DNA from: Bordetella genomosp. 9 | Lineage (GTDB): Bacteria > Pseudomonadota > Gammaproteobacteria > Burkholderiales > Burkholderiaceae_B | Assembly: GCF_002119725.1 (NCBI RefSeq) | Contig: NZ_CP021109.1 | Location: 1,612,001 to 1,676,000, forward strand | Length of the DNA stretch: 64,000 nucleotides | Reading direction: 5' to 3' | Shown here: positions 35,636 through 44,700 of the stretch, in pieces | How the letters are laid out: every line of letters begins with the position of its first letter | Numbering within the stretch: the stretch's first letter is position 1 | Notes under the pieces: generated by a model | What the model saw: only the letters and a program-made list of their open reading frames with translations | The model's database searches: none | What the model was told of the DNA's origin: nothing | Translations under genes and position numbers: made by a program

Positions 35636-36313
35636 ATGCTCAGCCAGCAAGAATTGAAGCAGCAAGCCGCCACTGCCGCGCTCGAATTCGTCGAGGAAGT
35701 GGCCGGCGCCGATGTGGTCATCGGCGTCGGCACCGGTTCGACAGCGGACCTTTTCATCGATGGACTGGCCCGCTTCAAGGAAAAACTGCGCGGCACCGTC
35801 GCCAGTTCCACCCGCAGCGCTCAACGCCTGCAAGCGCTGGGCATCCCGGTGCTGGATTTGAACGACGTGGAACGCATGCCGATCTACGTGGATGGCGCCG
35901 ACGAAATCGACGGCAATCTGCACATGATCAAGGGCGGCGGCGGCGCGCTGACGCGCGAGAAGATCGTCGCATCGGTGGCCGACCGCTTCATCTGCATTGC
36001 AGACGAATCCAAGCTGGTGAAGCGCCTTGGGACATTCCCGCTGCCCGTGGAGGTCATTCCGATGGCGCGCGCCGCGGTCGCTCGCCAGCTCGCCTCGATG
36101 GGAGGGCGGCCGGCCCTGCGCGAAGGATTCGTCACCGACAATGGCAACGTCATCCTGGACGTGTCCGGCCTGCCCATCACGGACGCCGCGGCCCTGGAGC
36201 TGCGCATCAACAACCTGCCGGGCGTGGTGACCTGCGGACTGTTCACGCAACCGGGCGCGCACGTCGCGCTGCTCGCCACGCAACAAGGTATCCGGCGCTT
36301 GTCCCGGCCCTGA
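35636..36313 (+). CDS. rpiA: Ribose-5-phosphate isomerase A
   Basis: Interconverts ribose 5-phosphate and ribulose 5-phosphate in the pentose phosphate pathway. 225 residues, standard length. Family marks [12 protein letters not shown] near residue 31, [30 protein letters not shown] (catalytic Asp and Lys region) and C-terminal GVVTCGLFT are intact. It stands alone between rmuC and phoU. Confidence 0.97.
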   Translation: MLSQQELKQQAATAALEFVEEVAGADVVIGVGTGSTADLFIDGLARFKEKLRGTVASSTRSAQRLQALGIPVLDLNDVERMPIYVDGADEIDGNLHMIKGGGGALTREKIVASVADRFICIADESKLVKRLGTFPLPVEVIPMARAAVARQLASMGGRPALREGFVTDNGNVILDVSGLPITDAAALELRINNLPGVVTCGLFTQPGAHVALLATQQGIRRLSRP

Positions 36314-36334
36314 CCGGGCGGCATGGAGGCAAGG

Positions 36335-36359
36335 GCCGCAGCCGCCCGTCGGCTGCGGC
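36335..36359 (+). terminator. Possible terminator hairpin after rpiA
   Basis: A 9-bp GC-rich stem (GCCGCAGCC / GGCTGCGGC) with a 7-base loop begins 22 bp after the rpiA stop. No T run follows, so it may act weakly or only as RNA 3'-end structure. Confidence 0.45.
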
Positions 36360-36377
36360 GTGAAGCAGTTCATAATG

Positions 36378-36395
36378 CTGTCACATGGGAGTCAT
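36378..36395 (+). promoter_or_regulatory. Candidate Pho box upstream of phoU
   Basis: CTGTCAC-ATGG-GAGTCAT matches the PhoB pattern of two 7-bp direct repeats (consensus CTGTCAT) with a 4-bp spacer; the first repeat matches at six of seven bases and the second at five of seven. It lies about 95 bp upstream of phoU. No convincing -10 box was found at the expected distance, so this remains a candidate. Confidence 0.4.
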
Positions 36396-36490
36396 AAGCT
36401 GCTGCGCGATGCGGCCCGGGACTTCCATGATGGCATTTCTTGGAGGCGCGCATGGCAATGGCAACATCATCAACCCCGCTGGGAGCCCGG

Positions 36491-37216
36491 ATGACCGAGC
36501 ACACAAACAAACAATTCGATGCCGACCTGGAACGCGTCCGTTCGCAATTTCTGGCGATGGGCGGCGTGGTGGAAGCCATGATCCAGGATGCCATCGACGC
36601 TTTGGCGCAGGGCGATATGGCCCTGGTCGACAAGGTGCGCGAGCGCGAAAAGGAAGTGAACCGCTACGAGGTCGAGATCGATCAGTGCATCAGCCAGATC
36701 CTGGCGCGGCACCAGCCGACCGCGATTGACCTGCGCATGCTGCTCGCCGTCAGCAAGATGCTGACCGATATGGAGCGCTGCGGCGACGAGGCGGAAAAGG
36801 TCGCCACCGTCGCACGGCGCATCCACGAAGGCGAGGTGCGTACCGTCCCCATGGTCGATCTGCGCCACATCGCGAATCGCGTGCTGAACATGCTCCGTCT
36901 GGCGCTGGACGCCTTTGCACGTCTGGACCCGGTGCAAGCCGCGCAGGTGGTGCGCAGCGACAAGGAAGTCGACAAGGAATGGAAGGCCGCCCTGCGGCAG
37001 GTCATTTCCTTCATGATCGAAGACCCGCGCACCATCACCCCGTCGATCGACCTGATCTTCATCGCCCGCGCGCTCGAACGCATTGGCGACCACACCAAAA
37101 ACATGTGCGAGCGCGTCATCTACATGGTCCGCGGCGCCGACGTCCGCCACACCGGCGCCAAGAACGCCGAAAAACAGGCGCGCGGCGAAGAAGAAGACAC
37201 CGAAACCACCGGCTGA
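36491..37216 (+). CDS. phoU: Phosphate signalling protein PhoU
   Basis: 241-residue protein with two three-helix PhoU repeats; it damps PhoR/PhoB signalling through the Pst transporter and binds metals. Marks are FDADLERVRSQFLAMGG at the start, MLTDMERCGDEAEKVA in repeat 1 and IARALERIGDHTKNMCERVIYM in repeat 2. GGGAG precedes ATG 36491. No pstSCAB, phoB or phoR is adjacent. A clear terminator follows. Confidence 0.95.
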   Translation: MTEHTNKQFDADLERVRSQFLAMGGVVEAMIQDAIDALAQGDMALVDKVREREKEVNRYEVEIDQCISQILARHQPTAIDLRMLLAVSKMLTDMERCGDEAEKVATVARRIHEGEVRTVPMVDLRHIANRVLNMLRLALDAFARLDPVQAAQVVRSDKEVDKEWKAALRQVISFMIEDPRTITPSIDLIFIARALERIGDHTKNMCERVIYMVRGADVRHTGAKNAEKQARGEEEDTETTG

Positions 37217-37241
37217 CGCTTCCCCGCATTCGTCCCCACCA

Positions 37242-37283
37242 AAGAAAAGGCGGCCCGTCAGTTCATCAGGGCCGCCTTTTCTT
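37242..37283 (+). terminator. Terminator after phoU
   Basis: A 15-bp perfect stem (AAGAAAAGGCGGCCC / GGGCCGCCTTTTCTT) with a 12-base loop begins 26 bp after the phoU stop. The A-rich left base and T-rich right base make it a good intrinsic terminator, potentially in both directions. Confidence 0.85.
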
Positions 37284-37326
37284 CGATCCACTCACTCGCG
37301 CAAGTCGCGACTGCCTCCCGATTCGG

Positions 37327-37620
37327 GGACGCCGCGGATCCGGCTCCGCCGGTCCGCCAGCGTCGCCCCCTTGAGGGGGAAGCGCGTCAGCGCTTCGGGG
37401 GTGGACCTATCCAGGACGCCGCGGATCCGGCTCCGCCGGTCCGCCAGCGTCGCCCCCTCGAGGGGGAAGCGCGTCAGCGCTTCGGGGGTGGACCTATCCA
37501 GGACGCCGCGGATCCGGCCCGCCGGTCCGCCAGCGTCGCCCCCTCGAGGGGGAAGCGCGTCAGCGCTTCGGGGGTGGGCCTTCCCTTGGGGAAGCGCGTC
37601 AGCGCTTCGAGGGTGGGCTA
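37327..37620 (-). repeat. GC-rich 87-bp tandem repeat array, locus 2
   Basis: Three 87-bp units start at 37327, 37414 and 37501, followed by a partial unit to 37620. They share the core of the 27-kb array in reverse complement: CCCCCTCGAGGGGG (one copy has TTGA), a GAAGCGC-GTCA-GCGCTTC hairpin and the GGATCCGGCTCCGCC block. Read on the minus strand, the array starts at the yggX stop codon. It fills most of the phoU-yggX gap, together with the phoU terminator. Confidence 0.9.
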
Positions 37621-37890
37621 CCCCGCCGGAGGCACGAAGCCCTGCGCTTCAACGCTGCCGTCTTCGAACAGATAGCGCTCCATCTGCTGCTGCAGATACT
37701 TGCGGGCACGGGCGTCGGCCAGGTTCAGGCGGTTTTCGTTGACCAGGCGCGTCTGGATTCCTTTCCACTCTTCCCAGGCTTCCTTGGAAATGCTCTGCCA
37801 GATGCGCTGGCCCAGTTCGCCGGGGTAGGGCGGGAAATCGAGCCCTTCGGCTTCGCGCTTGAGTTTGACGCAATGAACGGTACGGGTCAT
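37618..37890 (-). CDS. yggX: Probable Fe(II) trafficking protein YggX
   Basis: 90-residue protein linked to iron-sulfur cluster protection and iron trafficking. The conserved start [27 protein letters not shown] with Cys7, then [24 protein letters not shown] and [11 protein letters not shown], matches the family closely. ATG 37890 is preferred over 37899 because family members start MTRTV. Its TAG is directly adjacent to the repeat array. argA ends 110 bp upstream on the same strand. Confidence 0.93.
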   Translation of the reverse strand: MTRTVHCVKLKREAEGLDFPPYPGELGQRIWQSISKEAWEEWKGIQTRLVNENRLNLADARARKYLQQQMERYLFEDGSVEAQGFVPPAG

Positions 37891-38000
37891 GGCTGCCACT
37901 GCCTGATGAATTCGGAACCGTCGATTTTACCGAAGCGCGGCCTCGCCTGATCCACCGGCCGGAATCGCCCGATCCAGCATGGCTTTCCGGCCTCGACCCA

Positions 38001-39356
38001 CTAGAGCCGTTTGATGAAAACCAGGCTGTTGCGGGACCGGTTGTAGTGCTGTTGCTTTTCGCGAGGCAGGTCGGCCACGCCGCCCTGTACGAAACCGCGC
38101 TTCATGAACCAGTGCGACGTGCGTGTGGTCAGCACGAACAGCCGTTTGGCCCCCAGCGCGCGGGCACGGGATTCCATGTGACGCAGCAGCAGTTCGCCTT
38201 CGCCCGAGCCCTGCCATTCCGGGTGGACGATCAGGCACGCCATCTCCGCCATCTGCTCTTCCAGATACGGATGCAGCGCCGCGCATCCGTAGATGACGCC
38301 ATCGTGCTCCAGAACCGTGAAGTTCTCCACGTCGCGCTCGATCACGCTGCGCCCGCGGGGCACCAGCGTACCGTCCGCTTCCAGCGGCTCCACCAGGCTC
38401 AGGATGGCCCCGACGTCGTCCACCGTGGCCGGCCGCAAGTCGTCCAGCTTATCTTCCACCACCATCGTGCCCACACCGTCGTGCGTGAAGATCTCGAGCA
38501 GGACGCTGCCGTCCAGGCTGAAGGGCACCACGTGTGCGCGGGCGACGCCGCGCTTCACGGCCTTGGAGCTGTATTCGATGAACAAGGCCGTGTCCTCGTC
38601 CAGTTCGCCCTTGGCGAGCAGCGCATCGGCATCCACCCGGGCCAGCTCCGTGTCGATGGTGCCGTCCTCGTTGCGCACGCCGTCCGTGGCGGACAGGAAG
38701 ATCAGCTTCTCAGCGCGAAGCGCCACGGCGACGCTGGTGGCCAGGTCTTCCATCGCCAGGTTGAAGGCCTCGCCCGTCGGCGAGAACCCCAGCGGCGACA
38801 GCAGCACGACCGAACCTTTTTCCATGGCGAAGCGCATGGCGTCCACGTCGATCTTGCGCACGTGGCCGGTGTGCTTGTAATCGACGCCATTGATCACGCC
38901 CGTGGGCCGCGCCGTGACGAAGTTTCCGGAGATCACCCGGATCTGCGAATGGGACATCGGGGTGTTGGGCAGCCCCTGGCTGAAGGCCGCCTCGATGTCC
39001 AGGCGGATTTCACCGGCGGCTTCTTTCGCGCATTCCAGGGCTGCGGCGTCGGTGGGCGACAGGCCGCGATCGAACTGATGGGTGTAGCCCTTCAGGCGCA
39101 GCTGCTCATTGACCTGCGGCCGCGAGCCATGCACGAGCACCAGCCTTATGCCCAGCGCGGAAAGCAGCGACAGATCCTGCACCAGCGCATTGAGCGCGCC
39201 AGCCTGGACGAGTTCCCCGCCGAAAGCCACCACGAATGTCTTGCCTCGGAAGGCATGCACATACGGAGCCACTTCTCGGAACCAGCGCACGAACTGGGCG
39301 GGTGCAAATCCAGGAGCTTCCTGTGCGGAGACGGTGTCTTGATCCAGGTCGGGCAT
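38001..39356 (-). CDS. argA: Amino-acid N-acetyltransferase (N-acetylglutamate synthase)
   Basis: First step of arginine synthesis: acetylates glutamate using acetyl-CoA. 451 residues with an N-terminal amino-acid-kinase domain (FVVAFGGELVQAG, LVLVHGSRPQVNEQL; the arginine feedback site in this family) and a C-terminal GNAT domain from about residue 300 (YGCAALHPYLEEQMAEMACLIVHPEWQGSGEGELL). Length and domain order match classical proteobacterial ArgA. Confidence 0.95.
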   Translation of the reverse strand: MPDLDQDTVSAQEAPGFAPAQFVRWFREVAPYVHAFRGKTFVVAFGGELVQAGALNALVQDLSLLSALGIRLVLVHGSRPQVNEQLRLKGYTHQFDRGLSPTDAAALECAKEAAGEIRLDIEAAFSQGLPNTPMSHSQIRVISGNFVTARPTGVINGVDYKHTGHVRKIDVDAMRFAMEKGSVVLLSPLGFSPTGEAFNLAMEDLATSVAVALRAEKLIFLSATDGVRNEDGTIDTELARVDADALLAKGELDEDTALFIEYSSKAVKRGVARAHVVPFSLDGSVLLEIFTHDGVGTMVVEDKLDDLRPATVDDVGAILSLVEPLEADGTLVPRGRSVIERDVENFTVLEHDGVIYGCAALHPYLEEQMAEMACLIVHPEWQGSGEGELLLRHMESRARALGAKRLFVLTTRTSHWFMKRGFVQGGVADLPREKQQHYNRSRNSLVFIKRL

Positions 39357-39861
39357 GATGCGGGCAAAGAGCCGGGAAAACGGAAAAGGGCGGCCAGATT
39401 GCGTCTGGGGTTAAGCGTGAAATTATAGTGACCGCGGGAGCGTGCCGGCGTATGCGCCTGTGAACGCAGCGGAGGCGCCCCCCGCCGCTTCCGTGGCGTC
39501 GAGGCGTGAAACGATGCTGCCGCATTGTCGTTCCGTTGCGCGCCAACGGGGATCTCCATGCCGTGATTTCGCGGCGGAACCGCCCCGGCAAGGGCCTGTC
39601 CGCTGGTTCGGTGATGAAACGACGATGGAGCCCCAAGAGAGGCGGCCCCGTCCAGTAATAAAACCGCAAAATAAGGAAAAAAAGGGCCGCAACTTGCGGT
39701 TTAGAAATTAATATTCTGAAATACGCACCGCGCCGAGCCGCGAGCGAGCCTATCGCGTGCAACGCCTTCGACCCAACAACGATACCAAGCTGACATGGGG
39801 ACACGTGATTTACGGACACGTGATTTCCGCATGCCGGTGATTTCATCGAGGACACACGGCT
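39357..39861. other. Divergent intergenic region argA-fapA
   Basis: 505 bp without a convincing gene. It should hold the divergent promoters. A markedly A/T-rich part lies at about 39650-39720, including a 9-bp inverted repeat AAACCGCAA (39661-39669) / TTGCGGTTT (39694-39702). Near the fapA start are direct repeats listed separately. No small ORF with a good ribosome site was noted. Confidence 0.6.
39799..39826 (+). repeat. Direct repeat GGACACGTGATTT upstream of the FapA-type gene
   Basis: Two identical 13-bp copies start at 39799 and 39814 (15-bp period) and each contains the palindrome CACGTG; a third, shorter GTGATTT follows at 39837. They end 36 bp before the GTG start codon. Position and spacing (about 1.5 helical turns) fit a regulator-binding site, but no regulator is known. 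Confidence 0.65.
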
Positions 39862-41676
39862 GTGACGCAATCCTATTGGCTGACATTGGATCCCGCCACG
39901 CGTGAGCTGCGTGCCGGGTTCCGCGCGGCGGCAGCGGTGGAACCGCCCGATTCCGATATGTTGAAGGCCGCGCTCGCGGCGCGCGGCTGGACCGCCGATG
40001 CGTTGGATCGTGCCGCCGTGGCTGCATTCCTGGCCAGATGCAAGGAAGCAGCGGCGCGCATGGGTGGGGAAGCGATGCGCGCGGGGGGCGCCATGCCCGC
40101 CGCGCCGGATCTTGCGCGCGTCGCTGATGGCGTGGCCGAAGTGTCGCAGGAGCTGGCCGCCATCGAATCGAATGCGGCACGCCTGGGCGCGACGCTGCAA
40201 ATGATGGACGCTACGCCGGACGCCGATGCCGATGCCGGTGCCGGCGCCGCCGTTGACGATCAGGGCGTGGTGGAGGCGGTGATCGGCGAAGTGGTCGACG
40301 GGGCTTTCGAACTCGAAATCACCGAGGACAAACAGCAGGTCTTCCTGACCTTGCATGCCGCGCGCGGCGGCCGCGGTGTCCAGCTTGCGGAAGTGCGCGC
40401 GGCGCTGGCCGGGCACAACATCGTTTATGGCGTGGATGAACAGGCGCTGCTGCAGGCGGTGGAGCAGGGGGCGGTGGAATCGGCGCTGATTGCTTCCGGC
40501 ATCCCGCCCAAACCCGGCGCGCCAACGCAGTTTGAAAGCCTGTTGAAGCGCGAGCGCGAGCCGGAAGACGACAATGCGCTCGTGGACTATCGAACCTTGG
40601 GCAGCCTGGTGCTGGTCAAGGCCGGCATGCCGCTGATGCGTCGTATTCCCGGTACGCCGGGCACCGATGGCATCGATGTGTTCGGCAATCCGGCGCCCCC
40701 GCCGCCGCCCGACGATCTGCCGTTCGACGACAACCTGGCTGGCGTCGCCGCGGATCCGGCCGATCCCGATGTGCTGGTTGCCGCCATCGACGGCATGCCT
40801 TCGCTGCTGCCGCATGGCGTTTCCGTCAACCCGGTGGTCGAGGTGGACGCCGTCGACCTGGCATCCGGCAACATCGACTTCCAGGGCACGCTGCAGGTGC
40901 GCGGCGACGTGACGACCGGTATGTCCGTCAAGGTCAGCGGCGATGTGCTCGTCAGCGGCACCGTCGAAGCCGCCCACATCGATGCCGGCGGCAATGTCGT
41001 CGTCAAGGGCGGGATTCTGGGCGCGGCGGAGGGGTCGCCCGGCGCCGAAACCACGCGCCTGGCGCAGGTGTCGGCGCGCGGTTCCGTGCAGGCGCGTTTC
41101 ATCGGCAATGCGACGATCAGCGCAGGCAAGGATGTCGTGGTCGAGCGCGAGATCCGGCAAAGCGACGTGGCGGCTGGCGATACCGTGACCGTGGGATTGA
41201 AGGGCTCGCAGCAAGGCAACATCAACGGCGGGCAAGTGCGGGCCTTGCGGGCGGTGAAAGCCGTCTCCCTGGGTACGATGGCCGGCGTGCGCACGGTCAT
41301 CCAGGTCGGCGTGAATCCGCATGCACAGGCGCAGAAGGAAGCGCTGCAGCGCACGCGCCAGCGCTTGGTCGAGGAAAAGTCCAAACTGGAGCAGCTCATC
41401 ATTTTCCTGCGCAAGAACCCGGAGAAAGCCGCCAATGGAATCGGCGACCGGGCGTTGCTGACCCACGGCAAGCTGCTCAAGGACCTTGCCGCCGTGGAGG
41501 CGCGCGAGCGCCGCCTGGCGGCGGAAAACACCGTGGCCGAAGACGCCGTCATCCACGCCGCGCGCAAGATGCACAGCGGCGTCGAACTGCGGGTGGTGAA
41601 CCGGCACGAGGAAGTCACGGAGAACCTGCCCGGCGGCACCGCCAGGCTGGCGCAGGGCAAGATCATCATCCGCTAG
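39862..41676 (+). CDS. FapA/DUF342 polymer-like protein
   Basis: 604 residues of the FapA (DUF342) family. The central part has short beta repeats (LASGNIDFQGTLQVRGDVTT, then VKVSGDVLVSGTVEAAHIDAG), as in polymerising solenoid proteins; a coiled coil covers about residues 490-555. The first 150 residues are Ala/Asp-rich and variable. FapA proteins are named for flagellar assembly in Vibrio, but no flagellar genes are nearby here. A GTG start at 39862 with a distant GAGG is the best available. Confidence 0.8.
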   Translation: MTQSYWLTLDPATRELRAGFRAAAAVEPPDSDMLKAALAARGWTADALDRAAVAAFLARCKEAAARMGGEAMRAGGAMPAAPDLARVADGVAEVSQELAAIESNAARLGATLQMMDATPDADADAGAGAAVDDQGVVEAVIGEVVDGAFELEITEDKQQVFLTLHAARGGRGVQLAEVRAALAGHNIVYGVDEQALLQAVEQGAVESALIASGIPPKPGAPTQFESLLKREREPEDDNALVDYRTLGSLVLVKAGMPLMRRIPGTPGTDGIDVFGNPAPPPPPDDLPFDDNLAGVAADPADPDVLVAAIDGMPSLLPHGVSVNPVVEVDAVDLASGNIDFQGTLQVRGDVTTGMSVKVSGDVLVSGTVEAAHIDAGGNVVVKGGILGAAEGSPGAETTRLAQVSARGSVQARFIGNATISAGKDVVVEREIRQSDVAAGDTVTVGLKGSQQGNINGGQVRALRAVKAVSLGTMAGVRTVIQVGVNPHAQAQKEALQRTRQRLVEEKSKLEQLIIFLRKNPEKAANGIGDRALLTHGKLLKDLAAVEARERRLAAENTVAEDAVIHAARKMHSGVELRVVNRHEEVTENLPGGTARLAQGKIIIR

Positions 41677-41758
41677 CCGTCTCCGCTGGCGCACGATCTT
41701 CCGGGATGGCAACGCACAGCGCACGGCGCGGCGCCGGCGAAAAACTATAATTGCGGGG

Positions 41759-44700
41759 ATGACCGTCAAGCCCCAGATACCCTCTCGGCGCGGCCGGGCC
41801 GCGCCCGGGCCCGACGCCTCGCCACCGCAGCCTTCCACGCCTTCGTCTGCCGTCCCGCTCCGCTCCATACCAGCGATCCGTTATCCCGAGGATCTGCCGG
41901 TCAGCGCGCGGCGGGAAGAGATCGCGCGCGCCATCGCGGCGCATCAGGTCGTCATCGTCAGCGGCGAGACGGGCTCCGGCAAGACCACGCAGTTGCCGAA
42001 AATATGCCTCGAGCTGGGACGCGGCCGCACCCGCATGATCGGCCATACGCAGCCTCGCCGGCTGGCGGCGACCTCGGTGGCCCGCCGCATCGCCGAAGAA
42101 CTCGATACGCCGTTGGGCGAGGTGGTCGGATACCAGGTGCGCTTCAACGACCGCACGGGGCCCAATGCCGCGATCAAGCTCATGACCGACGGCATCCTGC
42201 TGGCCGAAACCCAGCGCGACCCGCTGCTCAAACGCTATGACACCATCATCATCGACGAGGCGCATGAGCGCAGCCTGAATATCGACTTCCTGCTGGGCTA
42301 CCTGAAGCGCGTGCTGCCGCGGCGGCCGGACCTGAAGGTCATCATTACGTCGGCCACGATCGACGCGGAACGTTTCGCGCGGCATTTCGCGGACTCGCCC
42401 GAACGGCCGGCGCCGGTCATCGAAGTGTCCGGACGCCTGTATCCGGTGGAGATCCGCTACCGGCCGATTCGCGCCGAGGAAGGGGAAGACGCGGATACGT
42501 CGTCCGGGGCGGCGCGCGAGCGCGGGCGTGACGAAGAGCGCGACCTGGTCGATGCCATCGTCGATGCGGTTGACGAGTGCGCCCGGCATGGCCCGGGCGA
42601 TATTCTGGTTTTTCTGCCCGGCGAGCGCGAAATCCGCGAAGCCGCCGAGGCGCTGCGCAAGCGGCATCCCGTGGCCACGGAAATCCTGGCGTTGTACGCC
42701 CGGCTGTCACAGGCGGAGCAGGAGCAGATCTTCCGGCCGCGCGGCAATGCGCGGCGTGTGGTGCTGGCGACCAACGTCGCGGAAACCTCGCTGACGGTGC
42801 CCGGCATACGCTTCGTCGTGGACAGCGGCCTGGCGCGCGTCAAACGCTATTCCTGGCGCAACAAGGTCGAACAGCTTCGCATCGAGCCGGTGAGCCGCGC
42901 GTCGGCCAACCAGCGTGCGGGCCGTTGCGGCCGGGTGGGGCCGGGCGTGTGCATACGCCTGTATGACGAAGCGGATTTCAATGCGCGGCCGCCGTTCACG
43001 GATCCGGAAGTGCTTCGCAGCTCGCTCGCGTCCGTCATCCTGCGGATGAAGTCGCTCAAGCTGGACGACATCGAGGATTTTCCCTTCGTCGAGGCGCCGC
43101 CCGGACGCGCCATCGCCGACGGCTATCACCTTTTGCAGGAGCTCGGCGCGATCGAACCGGCGTCGCGTCCCGCCCGCGGCGACGACGCCGACGGCGACGC
43201 GCCTGGCCCGGCCTATGTCCTGACCCGCACCGGGCAGGAGCTGGCGCGCCTTCCCCTGGATCCCCGGATCGGCCGCATGATCCTGGCTGCGCGCGAACAG
43301 CAGTGCCTGGCGGAAATGCTGATCATCGCGTCGGCGCTGTCGATCCAGGATCCGCGCGACCGCCCCATGCAGGAAAGGGAGGCGGCGGAAAACGCGCACG
43401 CGAAATTCGCCGACGACAAATCCGAGTTCCTGTCGTTCATCAAACTTTGGCGCTGGTACGGCGAGCAGGTGCAGCACAAGGCTTCCCAACGCAAGCTCGT
43501 GAATCTGCTGCGGCAGAACTTCCTGTCGCCGCTGCGTTTGCGCGAATGGCATGACGTGCATTCGCAGCTTGCCTCGGTGGTGGGCGAGCAGGGCTGGCGC
43601 GTGAACCAGGCCGAGGCCACCTATGAACAGATCCACATGGCGCTGCTCACGGGTCTGCTCGGAAACATCGGCTACAAGAGCGATGACGGCGCCCATTACC
43701 AGGGCGCGCGCGACATCCGCTTTCACATCCATCCCGGATCGCGCCTGGCGAAGAAGGCAGGCCGGTGGATCGTCGCGGCAGAACTCGTGGAAACGACCCG
43801 TCTGTATGCGCGCTGCGTGGCCCGCATCGAGCCCGTGTGGATCGAACGCGTGGCGCCCCATCTGCTGCGGCGCAGCTGGTCCGATCCCCGCTGGGAGAAA
43901 AAGGCCGGACAGGTGGTCGCCAACGAGCGCGCCATGTTGTATGGACTCGTCATCTATTCGGGCCGGCGGGTGCATTACGGCCGCATCGATCCGGAGCGCG
44001 CACGTGAAATCTTCATACGCGAAGCGCTGGTTCCCGGCGACATTGACACGCGGCTGCCGTTCGTCGCGCAGAACCGCCGCCTGATCGCCGAGATCGAGAA
44101 GCTTGAGCATCGCGCGCGGCGTCCGGACATTCTGGTGGACGACACGCTTATCCAGGCGTTCTACGATCGCCAGATTCCGGCCGGCATGAGCCAGACCGCC
44201 ACGCTCGAAAAGTGGTACGCCGGCCTGGACAAACTGGCCGCGCAGGCGCTGCTGCTTACGCGCGAAGATCTGATGCGGCACGAGGCGGCGGGCATCACCA
44301 CGGACGTCTTTCCGAAGAAAGTGGAATGGCAGGGCGTGGAAATGGCCCTGGACTATCACTTCGAGCCCGGCTCTGCGCGCGACGGCGTGACGTTGTCCGT
44401 GCCGCTGTTCGCCTTGAACCAGATCGACGCCCAGCGCTGCGAGTGGCTGGTGCCAGGGATGCTGAAGGAGAAAGTCCACCTGCTGCTGAAGTCCCTGCCG
44501 CAGAAGATCCGGCGCCATTGCGTGCCCTTGCCCGACTACGCGGCCGGCTTCTACGAGCGCTGGTTCGACAGGCTGGGCGACCCGCAGCAGGGCTTGCTCG
44601 ACGCGCTGGCGCAGGACATGTGGGAACAGGTGAAGGTGCGGCCCGCGCCGGCGGACTTCAAGCTGGAGACACTGCCGGCCCACCTCTTCATGAATTTCCG

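Noticed and set aside
39862..41676. Flagellar assembly role taken at face value
   Set aside because: Only family resemblance supports it; no flagellar genes are in the window.
39106..41868. Open frame of 920 codons on the minus strand
   Set aside because: It crosses argA, the intergenic region and the FapA-type gene without any recognisable domain.
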